From Chloroflexi bacterium HGW-Chloroflexi-3 (GTDB taxonomy: Bacteria; Chloroflexota; Anaerolineae; Anaerolineales; Anaerolineaceae), in contig PHBX01000008.1 in NCBI GenBank assembly GCA_002842045.1, positions 95,144 through 159,143 of the forward strand: a stretch of DNA of 64,000 nt, given 5' to 3'. A program made the translations under genes and the position numbers. The notes beneath the pieces are model-generated. The model saw nothing but the letters and a program-made list of their open reading frames with translations, was not told the DNA's origin and made no database searches. Shown here piece after piece: positions 53,314 to 62,591 of this stretch (its first letter is position 1; each line of letters begins with the position of its first letter).

Positions 53314-55827
53314 TTACAGAAACTGATTAAGTGGTACATAATCCTTAATGTACTCCGGGATCAATTTGCGCAGATCAGGTGTGATTTTGTGGAAGGCATC
53401 GCCATGCGGGTTGACATTCAGGTTGGCGAATTTTCTGGTATCAACGATCTCGCGAAATTCCGCATCCAGGATGTAAGCTTTGAAAACCTGACGGGCATAC
53501 GACCAGGTCGACTCATCCGGCATATAACGGCTGTCAAACTTGTCGAACTCCTCGTCCAGCAGTTCCTCTTTATTCTTGATGTAAGGAATCAACCCGAACA
53601 GATACTCCAGCATTTCCCGCATGGAAACCCGTCGATCGGTGTTGACTGATTTTCGTAATTTTTCCAGGTTGAAAAACTCTTTGGGTTGGTTCAAATGGTG
53701 TTTCGAGACATATGCTGCGGCATCCTCGAATGCACCAGCTTTAACCTTTTCAAGCACCTGCGGGTCATTGGTAACCTGATCGGCAAATTTCTGGAAGTAC
53801 ATGCGGTCGACCTTCATGCCATTTGGTCCAACTTCATTAATGGTAAATTTTGCAATGCGATCGGCACGTGTACTTTCGTAATCTGCATAAACGGGAGCTG
53901 GCTCACCACCTTCTGCTCCAACGGTCTTTTCGCTGGGTAGTTTTAAAACCTGATCATAGTTAAATTTCTCTTCAAAATATTCGCAGTTGGCGAAGAAATC
54001 AAACAATTTAAATCTTTGCTTCGGAACCTTGCCCAACTCTGTCTTCCAGGCTGGATCAGCCACCTCTTTGCTGAAGTCGTACGTGCGTATGCCGCGTCCT
54101 TTGATCTGGATAAAATCCGTCGGTGAAAAGATCGGGCGCATCAAACACAGGTTCAGGATATCCTGGCAGTCATAACCGGTGGTCATCATGCCCACCGTCA
54201 CCGCCACGCGCGTCTTACTGGTGCGGTACGCCGGAATGACATTGCCGTAGCCATTCAACTTGTTGCTGGCAAAGTTAAGCGTCATCTGCTGGGCACCAGG
54301 GATCAGGGAGGTCACCTGAACGGCAAAATCGGAATTATATTTCCCCGGGAAGAGTTGATGTGCCATTTCATTTAATATCTGGGCAATTTTGGCCGCATGA
54401 TTCTGACTGACACAGAAAATAATGCTCTTGCCGATCTCGCCACTGATTGGATCACTCAGGGCATGTTCCAGAAAAGTCTTACAGAAAACAGCATTTGTAT
54501 TTTCGGAAAAGAAACGCCGCTCGAAGTCACGATGCATAAAAATCTCGGTCTGTTCTTCGCCTTCTTCTGTTTCAACAACGATGGAATAACCTTCATCTGA
54601 AAGCAACTGGGTAGTGATATCGGTGCGCGCATCCACCACCAGCGGATTGATCAGATAGCCTTCCTTGACCCCATCCAGCAGTGAGTAACGATAAGTCGGG
54701 ATGCCATTTTCACAACCGAAGGTCTGGTATGTATCCAATAGAGCCCGACGCTCAAATTCGCGCACATCCATGTGGGGGTGGGTACCATCAATATTCTTCA
54801 GATAATCCTTTGGAGTAGCGGTCAGCCCCAATTTATAACCCATAAAATACTCGAATACCGCCCGCGCATTCCCGCCAATGCTGCGGTGGGCCTCATCTGA
54901 AATCACTAGGTCAAAATCACTCGGGCTGAACTCGCGTTTATAACGATTATTGGAGAGAAAGGTCTGCACCGTTGAAATCACGATCTCAGCCTTGCGCCAG
55001 TCATCCCGTGATTGCTTGTAAATCACTGTTTGATAGTCCGGTTTGAGATATTGTGTGAAGGCTTTCCACGCCTGATCTTCCAGCTCTAAACGATCCACCA
55101 GAAAGAGCACCCTGCGCGCATTACCTGTGCGTAAAAAGAGCTTGATGATCGCCGCCGAAACCAACGTCTTTCCAGTGCCGGTCGCCATCTCAAACAGAAA
55201 ACGATCCTTCTTCTCCCGGACAGCCTCTTGCACTGCTTGTACCGCTTTTAGCTGATAGGGTCTCAAAAAGCGCAAATTATTCGTGGCAATAAAATCTCCC
55301 CGCGTCTTGTTTGATTGCCAGGTAGGGTCGCGTTGGTAATCCGGCTTCTGTGTCAGAACGATGTAATCATCCTGAACAATCTCACGTACCAATACATCCG
55401 GGTTAGGTTTGAATGCTTGAAAACCTTGCAACTCCGCCTGCCGTGGAAAGACCGTGATGCGCTTGGGGTTGCCGAATTTTACATCCCAAAGATAATGAAT
55501 ATTGCCATTCGAGAGAATCACAAAGCGGCAATTCTGTGCATGTGCGTAAGTCCTCGCCTGCTCTTTGCCAATCAATGGGTTCTTATCCTCTGCTTTTGCT
55601 TCCAGCACCACAAAGGGATAACCATTGGCATCCAGCAGCAGAAAATCGATGAAGCCCGTGCTGGTCTTCTCAAAATCTTCGCCCATCTCATCAAGGGATT
55701 TAGAAGTGAGCTTGACGTGATTTTCCAGCAAGACATTGGCTTTGCCATGTTCATTATTGAGAAGGCGCCAACCGGCTTCCTCCAATAATTTATTAATCTT
55801 AATGCGTGCTTTGGCTTCTTTGTCCAT
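53314..55827 (-). CDS. hsdR: Type I restriction enzyme R subunit
   Basis: 837 residues, EcoEI/EcoR124-like. N-terminal nuclease of PD-(D/E)xK type: Asp61 in 'GFIDFLLLD' and Glu76-Ala-Lys78 in 'VVLEAKAED'. The SF2 translocase follows: 'RPYQLKAVQAV' (Q-motif region), Walker A 'MATGTGKTLVSAA' (214-226), 'LFLVDRLELEDQAW', 'DEAHRSIGG' (motif II), 'LTATP' (motif III), 'IIFCVSQNHAAKIAQ' (motif IV) and 'QIKGRGIRTYDFS' (motif VI). The C-terminal helical domain ends 'YIKDYVPLNQFL'. All motifs are intact, so the R subunit should be active. First gene of the cluster hsdR-hsdMS-Ymh. Confidence 0.93.
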   Translation of the reverse strand: MDKEAKARIKINKLLEEAGWRLLNNEHGKANVLLENHVKLTSKSLDEMGEDFEKTSTGFIDFLLLDANGYPFVVLEAKAEDKNPLIGKEQARTYAHAQNCRFVILSNGNIHYLWDVKFGNPKRITVFPRQAELQGFQAFKPNPDVLVREIVQDDYIVLTQKPDYQRDPTWQSNKTRGDFIATNNLRFLRPYQLKAVQAVQEAVREKKDRFLFEMATGTGKTLVSAAIIKLFLRTGNARRVLFLVDRLELEDQAWKAFTQYLKPDYQTVIYKQSRDDWRKAEIVISTVQTFLSNNRYKREFSPSDFDLVISDEAHRSIGGNARAVFEYFMGYKLGLTATPKDYLKNIDGTHPHMDVREFERRALLDTYQTFGCENGIPTYRYSLLDGVKEGYLINPLVVDARTDITTQLLSDEGYSIVVETEEGEEQTEIFMHRDFERRFFSENTNAVFCKTFLEHALSDPISGEIGKSIIFCVSQNHAAKIAQILNEMAHQLFPGKYNSDFAVQVTSLIPGAQQMTLNFASNKLNGYGNVIPAYRTSKTRVAVTVGMMTTGYDCQDILNLCLMRPIFSPTDFIQIKGRGIRTYDFSKEVADPAWKTELGKVPKQRFKLFDFFANCEYFEEKFNYDQVLKLPSEKTVGAEGGEPAPVYADYESTRADRIAKFTINEVGPNGMKVDRMYFQKFADQVTNDPQVLEKVKAGAFEDAAAYVSKHHLNQPKEFFNLEKLRKSVNTDRRVSMREMLEYLFGLIPYIKNKEELLDEEFDKFDSRYMPDESTWSYARQVFKAYILDAEFREIVDTRKFANLNVNPHGDAFHKITPDLRKLIPEYIKDYVPLNQFL

Positions 55828-55977
55828 TTTGAATTCCCCCGATGGTATTGGGCTGGTTTTAGTATATAGAATTTTTGAATTAGTGGCAAGTGGAAATCTT
55901 TGTAGTGTTCCAATGAAAAAGTATACTCATCATCATACCACCCAGCCCTACTTCAGCGATCAGCATGAACCTGACCC

Positions 55978-56238
55978 TGCGTAGCCTGGATCATCAGATC
56001 AGGGTGTGTCAGAGACAGGCAAAGTAAGGGTAAAGCATTTGACCTGCTTGTCTGCAAACGATTTCCAATGCTAAAATAATTCTGACTTCACCAATATTTC
56101 TGCTTACAAAGTCAAATGCTTTACCCAAACACTGTGCCAGGAGCTGCTGGTGGCCGCGCAGGCTGAGCTGGTCAAAGACTACCCCCTGCACACGCCGCGT
56201 AGCCTGGACCATCAGATCTGGCTGTACCAGAGACAGAC
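55978..56238 (+). repeat. Imperfect direct repeat flanking an inverted-repeat element
   Basis: GCGTAGCCTGGATCATCAGA (from 55979) and GCGTAGCCTGGACCATCAGA (from 56193) begin two copies of about 45 bp that both end near CAGAGACAG. The 99-bp element lies between them. This looks like a decayed older gene or repeat that was duplicated around the insertion. Confidence 0.6.
56028..56126. mobile_element. Inverted-repeat element, family 2, copy 2 (99 bp)
   Basis: Bounded by GGGTAAAGCATTTGAC and its exact complement GTCAAATGCTTTACCC, a perfect 16-bp terminal inverted repeat. Same ends as the element at 42915-43015. The ends differ at position 16-17 (GAC versus GATT), and in each copy both ends agree, which implies paired evolution or recent copying of whole units. 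Confidence 0.75.
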
Positions 56239-56329
56239 TCATGTTTGGCTTGATCAAAAAAATTCTAAAAAACATAATCATTCCACTGATCAAAATAAGT
56301 CTACAAATCACGGATCGAATGCTTTACCC

Positions 56330-56537
56330 ATACAACTGGGTAGTCAGTCTGGATCCATCCTGGCGATCGTTCAGAACTACAAGTCCATCACATCTCGGAA
56401 AATCAACAAACTTCTCAAAACACCAGGATCAACCATCTGGCACCGCAACTACTACGAAGATCATCCGGGATGAAGAAGACTATGCTCGTATCATCACATA
56501 CATCAACAATAATCCGACTGCTTGGACGAACGAGTGA
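56330..56537 (+). pseudogene. REP-associated tyrosine transposase (RAYT), C-terminal remnant with frameshift
   Basis: The frame ending at 56473 reads 'GSILAIVQNYKSITSRKINKLLKTPGSTIWHRNYYED', and the next frame continues 'KIIRDEEDYARIITYINNNPTAW' to a stop at 56535-56537. Together these are the normal end of a Y1/RAYT transposase (V.xFKS..S..IN......P...WxRNYYEHIIR.E....I..YI..NP..W). A one-base indel after NYYE breaks the frame, and the N-terminal catalytic region (HuH) is gone; an element end lies at once upstream. Inactive. Confidence 0.75.
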
Positions 56538-57447
56538 AGTAAGCTGGAGCATACCGGGTAGCGATAGAATGCAAATTCACCGAATCTGAAGTGGGTAGTT
56601 GTTCGCATGTGCAGCTAAAACCTGGTCACCCCACCAGGTGTGATAGACAATATGCCTTGAAAGGTAGAGCACATCGTTGTCCATTAACTTCCACAGGCGT
56701 GAAATACTGGGGCTCCGTTCCAGAATTATTCAAATGGAAGAATGATGAGGATCTTACACCCTGCCCATTATTTCGAAATTATCAACTCGTGCGCAATGTG
56801 CTGAAAATCGGTGTCCAGCCGGACGGTTCCGTCTCATTGGATATGGTAAATCCAGTTCCTCCTGCAAATCCAGTGGTCATCATTAATCCCTAAGTGCAAT
56901 ACACATGAAGATTTTTCCGTCATAGTCAAGGTTATTCAAAGTCCATCCTGAAATCACACAAATCCTAGTTTAGTATGTGTCTTTTCTTCGCCCTTGACTT
57001 AATAGAACATTTATACTATAATATTTTTATACGAAACTTGAACCTTAACAATCCAATACACTAACCAGATCGACCAAAACCCCCTTACCAACCAAGGAGA
57101 TGTTTTTGCTTAACACCTTTCGATCGACTCCGCACGCACTTGGCCAAGCAGAACTAAATGAATTGTTTCGAATTGTTTTCGTGAAACAAATCCCCAAATA
57201 AGCCATCATCATCTATGAATTGGCGAATCTTTATCCTGTAAATCCTGTCACCAAACAGGAATAACCAACAATCTCCATCTGCAAGATGATCTGATCAACC
57301 AAAAACTAAAAATCCTGTAAATCCCCGTTCGGATTTTTTCATCCATGAGCGTTCAGCAAAAAAAAGCAAGGTGCAATGCACCGAACCTAAATTTGCGATT
57401 AAGCGTTTATCGTTGAAAATCCCCGGTCCCCCGTCTCCCGTCCTCTG

Positions 57448-58686
57448 TCAGCCTTCAGCTACCCACAGATCCCTCAACCCCCGTATCACAAACCCCTCCG
57501 CAAACTTCGGCTCGCCCACCAGCTTCAACCCCGGCATCCTTTCCAATAAAATCCGGAACACCGTCTGCAGTTCCAGCCTCGCCAGCGGCGCACCCAGACA
57601 ATAATGCGTGCCCAGACCAAACGTCAAAAGCGGATTATCCTTGCGGGTTAATTCCAGCTCATTCGGGTCCGTGAAACGGGTTTCATCGCGATTGCCGGAT
57701 ATGTACATCAACGCCACCTCCTGCCCACGCTTCAGCTCGTACCCGTTGAACTCCATATCCTCCAGCGCATAACGCTCAAACATCGGCAAGGGTGTGTCAA
57801 AGCGCAGCAGCTCATTCACCCCCGTCTTCAGCAGCGCGTCCGCATCCCCGGCAGCCACCGCTTCCTTCAACCGTGTCAGCGCGTCCTCATTCCGCAACAA
57901 CGCCAGCAATCCCAGAGAGGAACCATTCACCGTCGCTTCGTGCCCGGCGTTCAGCAAAAAGATAGACGTCGCCGCCAGTTCGGTATCGGTTAAACGGCTG
58001 CCATCCACCTCCGCGGTCGAAAGCAGACTGATCAGGTCGTCCTGGGGTTGCGCTCGCCGTTCAGCCGCCAGTTCCAGCACCGTCTCCATAAACGCATCCG
58101 CCGCCTGGTTGGCGTTCTCGACATCTTCATCCGTGTAATTCATCTCATACATGCGTACAATCGCCGATGACCAGGGGCGCAGGTTGGGACGGATCGGTTC
58201 GGGGATGCCCAGCAAATCGGCGATCATCGCGACCGGCAAAGGCTCTGCGATCTCGCTCACGAAGTTAAAGGGTTCATGCTGTGGGACGGCATTGATCAGC
58301 GCGTGTGTGGTTGCCTCCAGCTTCTCCCGCAGGCTTTCCACCTGGCGTGGGGTGAACACCTTTGAGACTAACCCACGCATTCGCGCATGCGCAGTTCCTT
58401 CCATGTCCATAAAAACGTTGTCCTGAAAGCGCCGGAAGGGCGCCAGTCTGGGATCTGGCGGCGGCCAGCCCAATTCCTCGCGGCTGTAAAGGTGAAGCAT
58501 TCCGCGCCCAAAGCGTTTATCGCGCAACAAATCACTGATATCCGCATGCAGGTTGAAAAAGATGCGATCATATCCCGGATCAAAGAAAACCGGCAGCTCG
58601 CGTCTTAAGTCCACCAGTTCGGGATACGGATTGGCGATAAAATCAGGCTCATTCAGTGATATGGAATGTAAAGGTATTTCTTTCAT
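57448..58686 (-). CDS. Cytochrome P450
   Basis: 412 residues, soluble class I bacterial type. The heme loop is 'FGLGTHYCLGAPLARLELQ' with Cys363 as ligand; the I helix has 'NAGHEATVNG' (246-255), where AGHEAT replaces the usual AGxxTT, keeping the acid and Thr; the K-helix ExxR is Glu292-Arg295 in 'NELLRFDTP'. 'MDMEGTAHARMRGLVSKVFTPRQVE' is the C-helix region. Similar in pattern to CYP107-type enzymes; substrate unknown. No ferredoxin or reductase gene is nearby. GGGAGAGGA precedes the ATG. GC-rich with G/C-ending codons, unlike the AT-rich block to its left. Upstream lies a five-unit palindrome array. Confidence 0.93.
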   Translation of the reverse strand: MKEIPLHSISLNEPDFIANPYPELVDLRRELPVFFDPGYDRIFFNLHADISDLLRDKRFGRGMLHLYSREELGWPPPDPRLAPFRRFQDNVFMDMEGTAHARMRGLVSKVFTPRQVESLREKLEATTHALINAVPQHEPFNFVSEIAEPLPVAMIADLLGIPEPIRPNLRPWSSAIVRMYEMNYTDEDVENANQAADAFMETVLELAAERRAQPQDDLISLLSTAEVDGSRLTDTELAATSIFLLNAGHEATVNGSSLGLLALLRNEDALTRLKEAVAAGDADALLKTGVNELLRFDTPLPMFERYALEDMEFNGYELKRGQEVALMYISGNRDETRFTDPNELELTRKDNPLLTFGLGTHYCLGAPLARLELQTVFRILLERMPGLKLVGEPKFAEGFVIRGLRDLWVAEG

Positions 58687-59077
58687 TTTTTCCTCTCCCT
58701 ATCTTTTATGATAATCCTCTCAACAAATCAATAACTCCTCTCTAATCAGACCAAAGAACGATTGAATTAACATATTAACCTTTTTACTTTACAACTTTCT
58801 CTTGTAGTATTCGTTTATATCATGACCCTTGGTCATATCATGACCTTTGGTCATATTATGATCTTTGGTTATATTATGACCCTTGGTCATATCATGACCT
58901 TTGGTCATTCGTTTAATATTCGTTGACGGCAGGCAGTTCCTGCAATCATTCACATCCATATTCTACTGAAAATTCGCCCATTTGGTTCGCGGTGTAGCAG
59001 GTCAGCGATATTTTCTATGGGTTGACAAATCTGAAAGCAACGTGTCGCGCCGATTAAATTAAGCTACAATCAAAACG
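58687..59077. other. Divergent intergenic region, P450 / SH3 lipoprotein (391 bp)
   Basis: Contains the 18-bp-period palindrome array (58822-58908), flanked on both sides by ATTCGTTTA-like sequence (58809 and 58907). A TACAAT at 59065-59070 ends seven bases before the ATG of the plus-strand gene and may be its -10 box, implying a leaderless transcript. No gene seen. Confidence 0.5.
58822..58908. repeat. Array of five palindromes at exact 18-bp period
   Basis: Units at 58822, 58840, 58858, 58876 and 58894, each a 15-bp ATGACC-(3 nt)-GGTCAT inverted repeat separated by ATC or ATT. Spacers are CTT, TTT, TTT, CTT, TTT. The middle unit has one change in each arm (ATGATC / GGTTAT). The array lies 135-220 bp upstream of the P450 start. 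It may be a multi-site operator or a structural repeat; there are no unique spacers, so it is not a CRISPR. Confidence 0.9.
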
Positions 59078-59899
59078 ATGTTCAAACGCTTGCTGACTTT
59101 TCTGATCCTCCCGGTTTCCCTTATCGCCTGCACCTTCCTCGCCACACCTGTCCTTACCCAGACCAATGCAGACGCGACCAAGACTGCCCGGCATTTCTCT
59201 TCTACCCCATCCATCACCAGCACGCCAACCATCACGGATACTGCCACCATCACCCTTACACCAACCTCCACAGCCACGATGACCTTCACCAGCACCCCCA
59301 CCATCACGGATACCGCCACCATCACCCTTACCCCCACGGTCACGCTCACGCCCACGTTCGATTTCCCGGATGTGAAAGTTCACACCCAGGCACACTGCCG
59401 TTACGGTCCCTCCACCGCATATCTACACGCAGCCGATTTATACCCCGGTGATACCGGCACTGTGCGTGGACGTTTTCCCTACTCCAAATGGTTACACATC
59501 AAATTCGATAAGCTCAATTATTGGTGCTGGGTCTCAAATTCGGTCATTGATGTGGTTGGCGATCTCAATAGCGTGCGCTACATCATCCCCGATCTGCAAT
59601 CCGTCGGTTCCAATATGTACGGTCCTCCGCAAAATGTGCGTGCCAGCCGGGATGGAGATAGAGTCATCATCTCCTGGAACCAGGTCAGCATGACCGAAGA
59701 TGATGATCGTGGTTATTTCATCGAAGCCTGGGTCTGCCAGAAAGGCGCCTATCTGTGGTGGACAGTCTCCTTTCCAGACCAGTACACCACCAGTTACACC
59801 GTTACTGATGAGCCCGGCTGCGCCAACCCCTCATCTGGCGAGCTCTACACCGTTGAAAAGCACGGTTACTCCCTGCCTGTCAAAATCCCCTGGCCATAA
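59078..59899 (+). CDS. Lipoprotein with Thr-rich stalk, SH3-like and fibronectin-III-like domains
   Basis: 273 residues. Signal peptide with lipobox LIAC (Cys18). Residues about 40-92 are a Thr/Ser/Pro stalk built from a duplicated unit ('TITDTATITLTPT' twice; at DNA level two copies of about 36 bp near 59230 and 59310). Then 'VHTQAHCRYGPSTAYLHAADLYPGDTGTVRGRF' is a bacterial SH3-like fold (R.GPS..Y....l..G), and from about 185 'GPPQNVRASRDGDRVIISWNQV' begins a fibronectin type III-like domain. Likely a surface protein that binds wall or polymer. Convergent with the methyltransferase, stops 3 bp apart. Confidence 0.78.
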   Translation: MFKRLLTFLILPVSLIACTFLATPVLTQTNADATKTARHFSSTPSITSTPTITDTATITLTPTSTATMTFTSTPTITDTATITLTPTVTLTPTFDFPDVKVHTQAHCRYGPSTAYLHAADLYPGDTGTVRGRFPYSKWLHIKFDKLNYWCWVSNSVIDVVGDLNSVRYIIPDLQSVGSNMYGPPQNVRASRDGDRVIISWNQVSMTEDDDRGYFIEAWVCQKGAYLWWTVSFPDQYTTSYTVTDEPGCANPSSGELYTVEKHGYSLPVKIPWP

Positions 59900-59902
59900 A
59901 CT

Positions 59903-61156
59903 TCAATCAATCCGCGCGAACAGACACTTCAGATACTCACCTTCTGGAAAATTCACCGGATGATCCAGCGGGTGACCACTGCGTTCGATCTCATACAGTT
60001 TCCGTCCCATACGCTGCACGGTTACACCAATCGCCTCATAAAACGCAGTCGCTGAAACCCGGCTTGAGCAGGATGCCTGTACCAGTACCCCACCCGGGTT
60101 TAAAACACCCAATCCCAACCGCGTCAATTTTTGATAGGTAGCAATGGCGCGCTCAATCTGACTCTGGTTCTGCGCGAACATCGGCGGATCCAGAATGACC
60201 AGGTCAAACTTACCCTGGTTTCTGGCTGCCATTTGAAGATATTCGAACGCATCCCCTACCAAGGTCTCATGCCGACAGACTTTGATCGCAGGCACATCAA
60301 GATTATAGGTAAAGTTGCGCTGCGCCGACTCCAATGCCAGCGGATTCAGATCCACACTCGTGACTGCTTTAGCCTTTCCCCGGGCAGCATACAGGGAGAA
60401 TCCGCCATTATAGGAGAACACATTCAGCACACTTTTCCCGTAAGCCAATTGCTCTACCCTGGCACGGTTCTCACGTTGATCCAGATAAAAGCCGGTCTTA
60501 TGCCCCTGAATCGGGTCTGCTTCAAAGGTCAGTCCATTCTCGCGGAACAATACCCGTTCTTCGACTGGCAACCCATCCAACAACTTGCCATCGGTGATCC
60601 CATATTCCAATTCGACCTTCTGGGCAATATTCCTGCTCAAGCGGATCACCAACGAAGCATAGTTGAACATTTCCTGCAGACACTCTTCAATCCACTTCAA
60701 ATAGCGTACCCAGGCAGTGCTGTAAATCTTGATTACGAAAACAGTTGCATAACGGTCGATCACTAATCCAGGCAAACCGTCATTTTCACCAAACATCAGA
60801 CGGTATCCATCGGTATTCTGCGCTTGCAAGCTTTTTCTCTGTTCATAAGCAACTTGAATTTTCCCAGCAAACCAATCTTTATCAATCTCTGCTGGCTTAA
60901 CAAATTGCAGAATACGAATACGGATAATAGAATCGGGATCCCATAATCCCAGCGCCAGAAACTTCCGATTGGCATCAAAAATCACCGCCAGATCACCCGC
61001 CTCACCTGCATGGCTCTGATGGGTGATCGAATGATCAAAAATCCACGGGTGTCGTTTCCGAATCATCGTCTCAGCGGTAGCGGTAACACGCACGGCAATA
61101 TTACGTTTGGGTTGGGATGTGCTGTAATCTGGCAAAGTTGTTTTCATATCTTCCAT
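59903..61156 (-). CDS. rlmI: 23S rRNA (cytosine) methyltransferase, RlmI-like
   Basis: About 417 residues from ATG 61156. Family member of RlmI (m5C1962 of 23S rRNA). N-terminal PUA domain 'VRVTATAETMIRKRHPWIFDHSI', then an RRM-like middle with 'YRLMFGENDGLPGLVIDRYATVFVIKIYS', 'GFYLDQRENRARVEQLAYGKSVLNVFSYNGGFSLYAARG' (motif I), 'VTSVDLNPLALESA', 'FDLVILDPPMFAQNQ' (motif IV) and 'VLVQASCSSRVS' with the catalytic-type Cys. The start could also be ATG 61147, or as far out as 61249; no clear Shine-Dalgarno decides. Single gene, divergent from the AIM24-like gene. The relative at 4581-5471 lacks the PUA domain. Confidence 0.85.
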   Translation of the reverse strand: MEDMKTTLPDYSTSQPKRNIAVRVTATAETMIRKRHPWIFDHSITHQSHAGEAGDLAVIFDANRKFLALGLWDPDSIIRIRILQFVKPAEIDKDWFAGKIQVAYEQRKSLQAQNTDGYRLMFGENDGLPGLVIDRYATVFVIKIYSTAWVRYLKWIEECLQEMFNYASLVIRLSRNIAQKVELEYGITDGKLLDGLPVEERVLFRENGLTFEADPIQGHKTGFYLDQRENRARVEQLAYGKSVLNVFSYNGGFSLYAARGKAKAVTSVDLNPLALESAQRNFTYNLDVPAIKVCRHETLVGDAFEYLQMAARNQGKFDLVILDPPMFAQNQSQIERAIATYQKLTRLGLGVLNPGGVLVQASCSSRVSATAFYEAIGVTVQRMGRKLYEIERSGHPLDHPVNFPEGEYLKCLFARID

Positions 61157-61261
61157 TATTGGTGAGAACTGCAAAAATATCAAATGATCCTGTTCTACAG
61201 AAGTTTTAAACATTTCTAATTTGTCATATAATAAATCATATCCAAACATCAGGAGGAATGT

Positions 61262-61945
61262 ATGCGTTACGCAATATCAGGTACAGTTTTACAAAGTCTC
61301 GAAGTCCAGCTCGATCCCGGTGAATCCATGTTCACAGAATCCGGCGGCATGGCATGGATGAGCGATGGAATAGATATGGAAACCAACACCAAAGGCGGTC
61401 TCATGTCTGGCCTTGGTCGTGCCCTGTCCGGCGAATCTTTGTTCATGACAACCTATACCAGTCGGGTTCCCAACGGGATGATCACCTTTACGCCCGAAGC
61501 ACCTGGAAAAGTTCTCCCTATTCAACTCGCACCCAACCAGGTTCTTATCGCACAAAAAGATGCCTTCATGTGTGCCCAGAACTCAGTCAAACTTGAGATG
61601 CACTTTCGTAAAAAATTAGGTGCTGGCTTATTCGGCGGTGAGGGCTTTATCCTTCAGAAACTTACCGGCCCAGGTATGGCTTTCCTGGAAATCCCTGGAG
61701 AAGTCAAAGAATATAATCTTGCTCCCGGTCAGGTTATGAAGATTGATCCAGGTCACATTGCTGCCTTCGATCCGACAGTGAGTTATGATATTACCATGGT
61801 GAAGGGACTCAAGAACATTATGTTTTCAGGTGAAGGATTATTCCTGGCTCTTGTTACCGGGCCAGGGAGATTATGGCTGCAAACCATGCCCATTGCCAAT
61901 CTCGCCGAAAAAATCAAAAAATATATACCTACCAAGAGCAGTTAA
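61262..61945 (+). CDS. AIM24/TIGR00266 family protein
   Basis: 227 residues. 'VQLDPGESMFTESGGMAWMSDGIDMETNTKGGLMSGLGRALSGESLF' is the hallmark of the family: a tryptophan-RNA-attenuation-like beta barrel with a glycine-rich loop. Later 'GEGFILQKLTGPGMAFLEIPGEV' and 'TGPGRLWLQTMPI' are also conserved. Function is unknown; yeast AIM24 is mitochondrial, bacterial members are small soluble proteins. AGGAGG stands a few bases before the ATG, so it should be well translated. The kinase gene starts 4 bp after its stop. Confidence 0.88.
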   Translation: MRYAISGTVLQSLEVQLDPGESMFTESGGMAWMSDGIDMETNTKGGLMSGLGRALSGESLFMTTYTSRVPNGMITFTPEAPGKVLPIQLAPNQVLIAQKDAFMCAQNSVKLEMHFRKKLGAGLFGGEGFILQKLTGPGMAFLEIPGEVKEYNLAPGQVMKIDPGHIAAFDPTVSYDITMVKGLKNIMFSGEGLFLALVTGPGRLWLQTMPIANLAEKIKKYIPTKSS

Positions 61946-61949
61946 ATCT

Positions 61950-62591
61950 ATGTCAAAACATCTCGTGTTGGTTGCTGGAAATATCGGATCGGGAAAGACC
62001 TCGCTGACAGAACGGATCGGGTCGCGATTGCGTTGGCGCACCGCCTATGAATCGGTCTCCGATAACCCCTATCTGCCTGATTTTTACGCAGATATGGCAA
62101 AATGGTCATTCCACTTGCAGGTCTTCTTCCTCGGTCACCGCTCCGAACAGCATCTGGAGATGGCAAGTGATCCACGTTCTGCGATCATTGACCGCAGTAT
62201 CTATGAGGATGCCTTCATTTTTGCCCGCGCGCTTCATGATATGGGTAACATTTCCGAGCGTGATTATCGCACCTACCGTAAGATATTCGACCTGATCATC
62301 CGCAACTTACCAGCGCCAGCCCTGCTGGTTTACCTGAATGCTCCTGTCTCAGTACTCATGGAACGCATCCGCGCTCGTGGGCGTAATATCGAAACTGGCA
62401 TCAGTGAGGATTATCTCAAACGCCTCGAGTCTTATTATGAAGAGTGGGTCCAATCCTTTGATTTTTGCCCGGTGTTAACCATCCGCACAGATGACCTGGA
62501 CTTCGTGCACAAACCCCGCCACCTGGAGCTGGTGGTCAACCGCATTCAGGATAAATTGACCGGTAAAGAAGAAATGGTGTTTACAGAGTGA
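61950..62591 (+). CDS. Deoxynucleoside kinase
   Basis: 213 residues from ATG 61950; the frame opens 40 codons earlier only inside the preceding gene. 'LVLVAGNIGSGKTSLTERI' is the P-loop, 'LQVFFLGHRSEQHLEM' the substrate-binding helix, 'AIIDRSIYEDAFIFARAL' contains the DRS motif, and 'YLNAPVSVLMERIRARGRNIE' the lid with catalytic Arg. Phosphorylates deoxyadenosine, deoxyguanosine or deoxycytidine for dNTP salvage; which base cannot be told by eye. Downstream gene overlaps by 4 bp. Confidence 0.9.
   Translation: MSKHLVLVAGNIGSGKTSLTERIGSRLRWRTAYESVSDNPYLPDFYADMAKWSFHLQVFFLGHRSEQHLEMASDPRSAIIDRSIYEDAFIFARALHDMGNISERDYRTYRKIFDLIIRNLPAPALLVYLNAPVSVLMERIRARGRNIETGISEDYLKRLESYYEEWVQSFDFCPVLTIRTDDLDFVHKPRHLELVVNRIQDKLTGKEEMVFTE

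Larger units (their letters stand above)
55828..57447. other. Gene-poor region with repeat elements and a transposase remnant
   Basis: About 1.6 kb between hsdR and the P450 gene. It holds a direct repeat (55978-56022 and 56192-56238), the 99-bp inverted-repeat element between them (56028-56126), a lone element end (56316-56329), a RAYT remnant (56330-56537) and a GGTGCAATGCACC palindrome (57370-57382). An open frame at 56591-56893 (100 codons) has no recognisable homology. From 56900 to 57360 I see nothing beyond AT-rich sequence. Confidence 0.6.

Noticed and set aside
56591..56893. 100-codon open frame
   Set aside because: No homology, no clear ribosome-binding site, lies in decayed repeat-rich sequence; at most a remnant.
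58822..58908. CRISPR array
   Set aside because: The 18-bp period has only 3-nt connecting bases, so there are no spacers.
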